Position numbers and translations under genes: made by a program. DNA of 43,676 bases from assembly GCA_905478225.1 (NCBI GenBank), contig CAJQHR010000057.1, forward strand, positions 1 to 43,676. The letters are read 5' to 3'. Shown here in pieces: positions 41,712-43,676 of the stretch. This DNA is from an uncultured Crocinitomix sp. (lineage in GTDB: Bacteria > Bacteroidota > Bacteroidia > Flavobacteriales_D > Crocinitomicaceae). The notes under the pieces were generated by a model. The model was not told the DNA's origin and did not search any database. It saw only the letters and a list, made by a program, of their open reading frames with translations. Every line of letters begins with the position of its first letter. Position 1 is the first letter of the stretch.

Positions 41712-41774
41712 CAAATAAAAAATGCCTTTTTTCTAAAAAAAAGAGTTCACACTGTAAGTGCAATGGAAAAAAAA

Positions 41775-41789
41775 CGCCTATCTTAGGCG
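41775..41789 (+). promoter_or_regulatory. Inverted repeat overlapping a possible -7 box upstream of citrate synthase
   Basis: CGCCTA-TCT-TAGGCG is a perfect 6-bp palindrome with a 3-base spacer, 36 bases before the gltA ATG. It overlaps TATCTTAG (41779-41786), which resembles a -7 box. It could be an operator or a 5'-leader hairpin. It lacks a following T-run, so it is not a terminator. Confidence 0.4.
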
Positions 41790-41824
41790 GAATAATCAAT
41801 CTTGAAAGAAAAATTACAATAAAA

Positions 41825-43111
41825 ATGAGTGAAATAGCAAAAATAGAATTAGACGGAAAATTTTATGAATTACCAATAATTACGGGGTCTGAGAATGAAA
41901 AAGCCATAGATATTTCTAAGCTTAGAGGTCAATCGGGTTATATTACATTAGATAGGGGATTTAAAAATACCGGTTCTTGTACTAGTGCTATCACTTTTTT
42001 AGATGGTGAAAAAGGAATTTTAAGATACAGAGGTTACCCAATTGAGCAATTAGCTGAAAATGCTTCATTTTTAGAAGTTACATATTTAATTCTTAAAGGT
42101 GAACTACCTAATGCTGAGCAATTGGCATCTTTCGAAGAGAGAATTGATAGCCATACTTTAGTGCATGAGGATATGAAACGTTTCTTTGAGGCGTATCCTG
42201 CTAAAGCACACCCAATGGGAATTTTGGCATCTATGATTTGTTCAATGTCAACATTCTACCCTGAATCGCAAGATCCAAATAGATCAGACGAGGCATTTGA
42301 ACTTTCTATTATCCGGTTAATCGCAAAATTGCCAACGTTAGCGGCAATGGTTTATAAAAATACAGTGCGTCACCCTTTCATGTATCCTAAAAATGATTTA
42401 GGTTATGTTGAAAACTTCATGTATATGACATGGGGAATGCCGACTGAAGATTATCAACCAGATCCAGTTATTGCGGCTGCTTTAAATAAATTATTAATTC
42501 TTCATGCGGATCATGAGCAAAACTGTTCGGCATCCACTGTAAGAATTGTAGGTTCTTCGCAAGCAAATGTATATGCATCCATTTCAGCAGGAATTTCTGC
42601 ATTATGGGGTCCACTTCATGGTGGAGCAAATCAAGCCGTAATTGAAATGCTTGAAATGATTCAAGCTGATGGTGGTGGATTAGATAAATGGATTAATAAA
42701 GCAAAAGATAAAGAAGATCCGTTCCGTTTAATGGGATTCGGACATAGAGTTTATAAAAACTTTGATCCACGTGCGACAATTATCAAAAAAGCATGTGATG
42801 ATATTTTAGAGAAGTTAGGCGTAACTGATCCGACATTAGCAATCGCTAAGCAATTGGAAGAAGTGGCCTTGAATGATGAGTATTTCAAATCAAGAGGACT
42901 TTATCCGAATGTTGATTTCTATTCAGGAATTATCTATAAAGCTATCGGAATTCCAACAGAAATGTTTACTGTAATGTTCGCATTGGGTAGACTGCCGGGT
43001 TGGATTGCACAATGGAAAGAAATGTTAGATAAAGGTGATCCGATTGGAAGACCGAGACAAATTTATACAGGTAAAACCGTGAGAGATTTTGTACCTCTTG
43101 ACAAACGATAA
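41825..43111 (+). CDS. gltA: Citrate synthase
   Basis: The 428-residue cytoplasmic enzyme is the hexameric-type length found in Gram-negatives. Catalytic residues are H265 (GPLHGGANQAVIEM), H307 (GFGHRVYKNFDPRA) and D364 (YPNVDFYSGI), near the H264, H305 and D362 of the E. coli enzyme. The N-terminal small domain (AKIELDGKFYELPIITGSEN) matches type I bacterial citrate synthases. It condenses acetyl-CoA with oxaloacetate at the entry of the TCA cycle. It is a single transcription unit with a strong terminator at 43135-43168. Confidence 0.97.
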   Translation: MSEIAKIELDGKFYELPIITGSENEKAIDISKLRGQSGYITLDRGFKNTGSCTSAITFLDGEKGILRYRGYPIEQLAENASFLEVTYLILKGELPNAEQLASFEERIDSHTLVHEDMKRFFEAYPAKAHPMGILASMICSMSTFYPESQDPNRSDEAFELSIIRLIAKLPTLAAMVYKNTVRHPFMYPKNDLGYVENFMYMTWGMPTEDYQPDPVIAAALNKLLILHADHEQNCSASTVRIVGSSQANVYASISAGISALWGPLHGGANQAVIEMLEMIQADGGGLDKWINKAKDKEDPFRLMGFGHRVYKNFDPRATIIKKACDDILEKLGVTDPTLAIAKQLEEVALNDEYFKSRGLYPNVDFYSGIIYKAIGIPTEMFTVMFALGRLPGWIAQWKEMLDKGDPIGRPRQIYTGKTVRDFVPLDKR

Positions 43112-43134
43112 TTAAGAGATTTTTCTTAAAAGGG

Positions 43135-43168
43135 AAAGCCGCAATTCAATATGAGTTGCGGCTTTTTT
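43135..43168 (+). terminator. Rho-independent terminator of citrate synthase
   Basis: AAAGCCGCAA pairs perfectly with TTGCGGCTTT (10-bp stem, 11-base loop) and is followed by further T, 23 bases after the gltA stop. Confidence 0.85.
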
Positions 43169-43227
43169 ATTTTCCAAAATTTCTCATTCTTTAAAAAAAT
43201 CGTAAATTTAAATAAAACCATACTACT

Positions 43228-43676
43228 ATGACTCTAAAATTTACCTTTTTCACGCTTTTAGCGTTTTCATTTTTAATTAGTGCTTCTATCCAAGCCCAAG
43301 TCACAACTACTTTTGATTACACGGGCGGTATGCAAACCTATACAGTGCCTCCTGGGGTTACTAGTATTCAAATTGACGCCTATGGTGGTCAAGGACAAGA
43401 AGAAACCATTGAAGACTATGATCAATCGCTTGGTGGTTTAGGAGGATTCGCAACAGGTGTGCTAACAGTTACACCTGGAGAAGTGCTAAACATTTATGTT
43501 GGCGGAGCAGGAACTGAAGATGTGGCCGGATATAACGGTGGAGCTTTAGGAGGATTTGGTACACCAAGTACTGGAGATGGTGGTAGAGCTGGAAGTGGCG
43601 GAGGTGCATCTGATGTGCGTCAAGACGGAACTGCTTTAACAGATCGCGTAATTGTTGCCGGCGGCGGTGGCGGTGG
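43228..43676 (+). CDS. Secreted glycine-rich protein, 5' part only
   Basis: An ATG at 43228 opens a frame that runs off the right edge (149 codons visible). The signal peptide (residues ~1-26, ending SASIQAQ) is followed by TTFDYTGGMQTYTVPPGVTS and then IQIDAYGGQGQEE, GGLGGFATGVLTVTPGEVLN, IYVGGAGTEDVAG and GGFGTPSTGDGGRAGSGGGA, ending DRVIVAGGGGGG. This is the glycine-rich domain found at the start of many Bacteroidota surface proteins and also in the extracellular part of ALK-type receptors. Such proteins usually end in a T9SS tail, which would lie outside the window. Function is unknown. Confidence 0.8.
   Translation, partial: MTLKFTFFTLLAFSFLISASIQAQVTTTFDYTGGMQTYTVPPGVTSIQIDAYGGQGQEETIEDYDQSLGGLGGFATGVLTVTPGEVLNIYVGGAGTEDVAGYNGGALGGFGTPSTGDGGRAGSGGGASDVRQDGTALTDRVIVAGGGGG

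Noticed and set aside
1-43676. CRISPR array, phage, insertion sequence, tRNA or rRNA genes
   Set aside because: I found no regularly spaced repeats, transposase or integrase motifs, cloverleaf or rRNA signatures in the window.

Overview
The window looks like chromosomal DNA of a member of the Bacteroidota, most likely order Flavobacteriales (a Crocinitomicaceae-like lineage is my guess). The DNA is AT-rich. Several secreted proteins end in type IX secretion (T9SS) type A sorting tails of the form YPNP...G..v....G.Y.v. Many lipoproteins are present, Shine-Dalgarno sequences are rare, and several promoters resemble the Bacteroidota TTG/TAnnTTTG type (for example TATCTTCG). The gene set is mainly housekeeping and surface functions. 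I see no phage, transposase, CRISPR array, rRNA or tRNA.

Layout. 1-4.5 kb (+): the tail of a PaaY-like hexapeptide protein, then a T9SS choice-of-anchor B protein, a lipoprotein and a PqiA-like membrane protein. 4.6-14.5 kb (mostly -): an N-glycan/glycoprotein breakdown set (GH2 beta-mannosidase, GH20 hexosaminidase, glycosylasparaginase, CutC), with a (+) pair of duplicated small outer-membrane proteins, one of them nonsense-interrupted. Upstream of the glycosidases are a histidine kinase that has lost its ATPase domain, AMP nucleosidase and a cysteine-rich lipoprotein. 14.7-24 kb (-): an AI-2E family permease with RecQ, an orphaned T9SS tail, TrkH/TrkA potassium uptake, and a tight operon of two kelch T9SS proteins and a DUF4907-like lipoprotein. 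24.3-27.9 kb (+): PepD, a lipoprotein whose C-terminal half looks like an ExbD periplasmic domain, another lipoprotein and a small barrel protein. 28-29.9 kb (-): a second RecQ. 30-33.5 kb (+): branched-chain aminotransferase, shikimate dehydrogenase, a papain-like lipoprotein, and MiaA without a recognisable ATG/GTG/TTG start. 33.5-36.8 kb (-): two paralogous barrel proteins and a Lys-C-like secreted protease. 37-43.7 kb (+): DPP-IV peptidase, thioredoxin-like lipoprotein, glycosyltransferase, a fused remnant (head of a membrane glycosyltransferase-like gene joined out of frame to the tail of a CASTOR/POLLUX-type channel), citrate synthase, and the start of a glycine-rich secreted protein.

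Functional picture: a heterotroph that digests glycoproteins and peptides. Surface protease, DPP-IV, PepD, glycosylasparaginase, hexosaminidase and mannosidase together would turn glycopeptides into sugars and amino acids, and T9SS-exported kelch and LVIVD proteins sit at the surface. A recurring theme is gene decay by deletion or nonsense mutation: at least four loci (7.5, 12.3, 18.0 and 40.9 kb) carry clear scars. I found no convincing new defence or mobile system. The most unusual items are the ExbD-like lipoprotein operon, the start-codon-less miaA, the chimeric scar at 40.9 kb and the kelch-kelch-DUF4907 operon.
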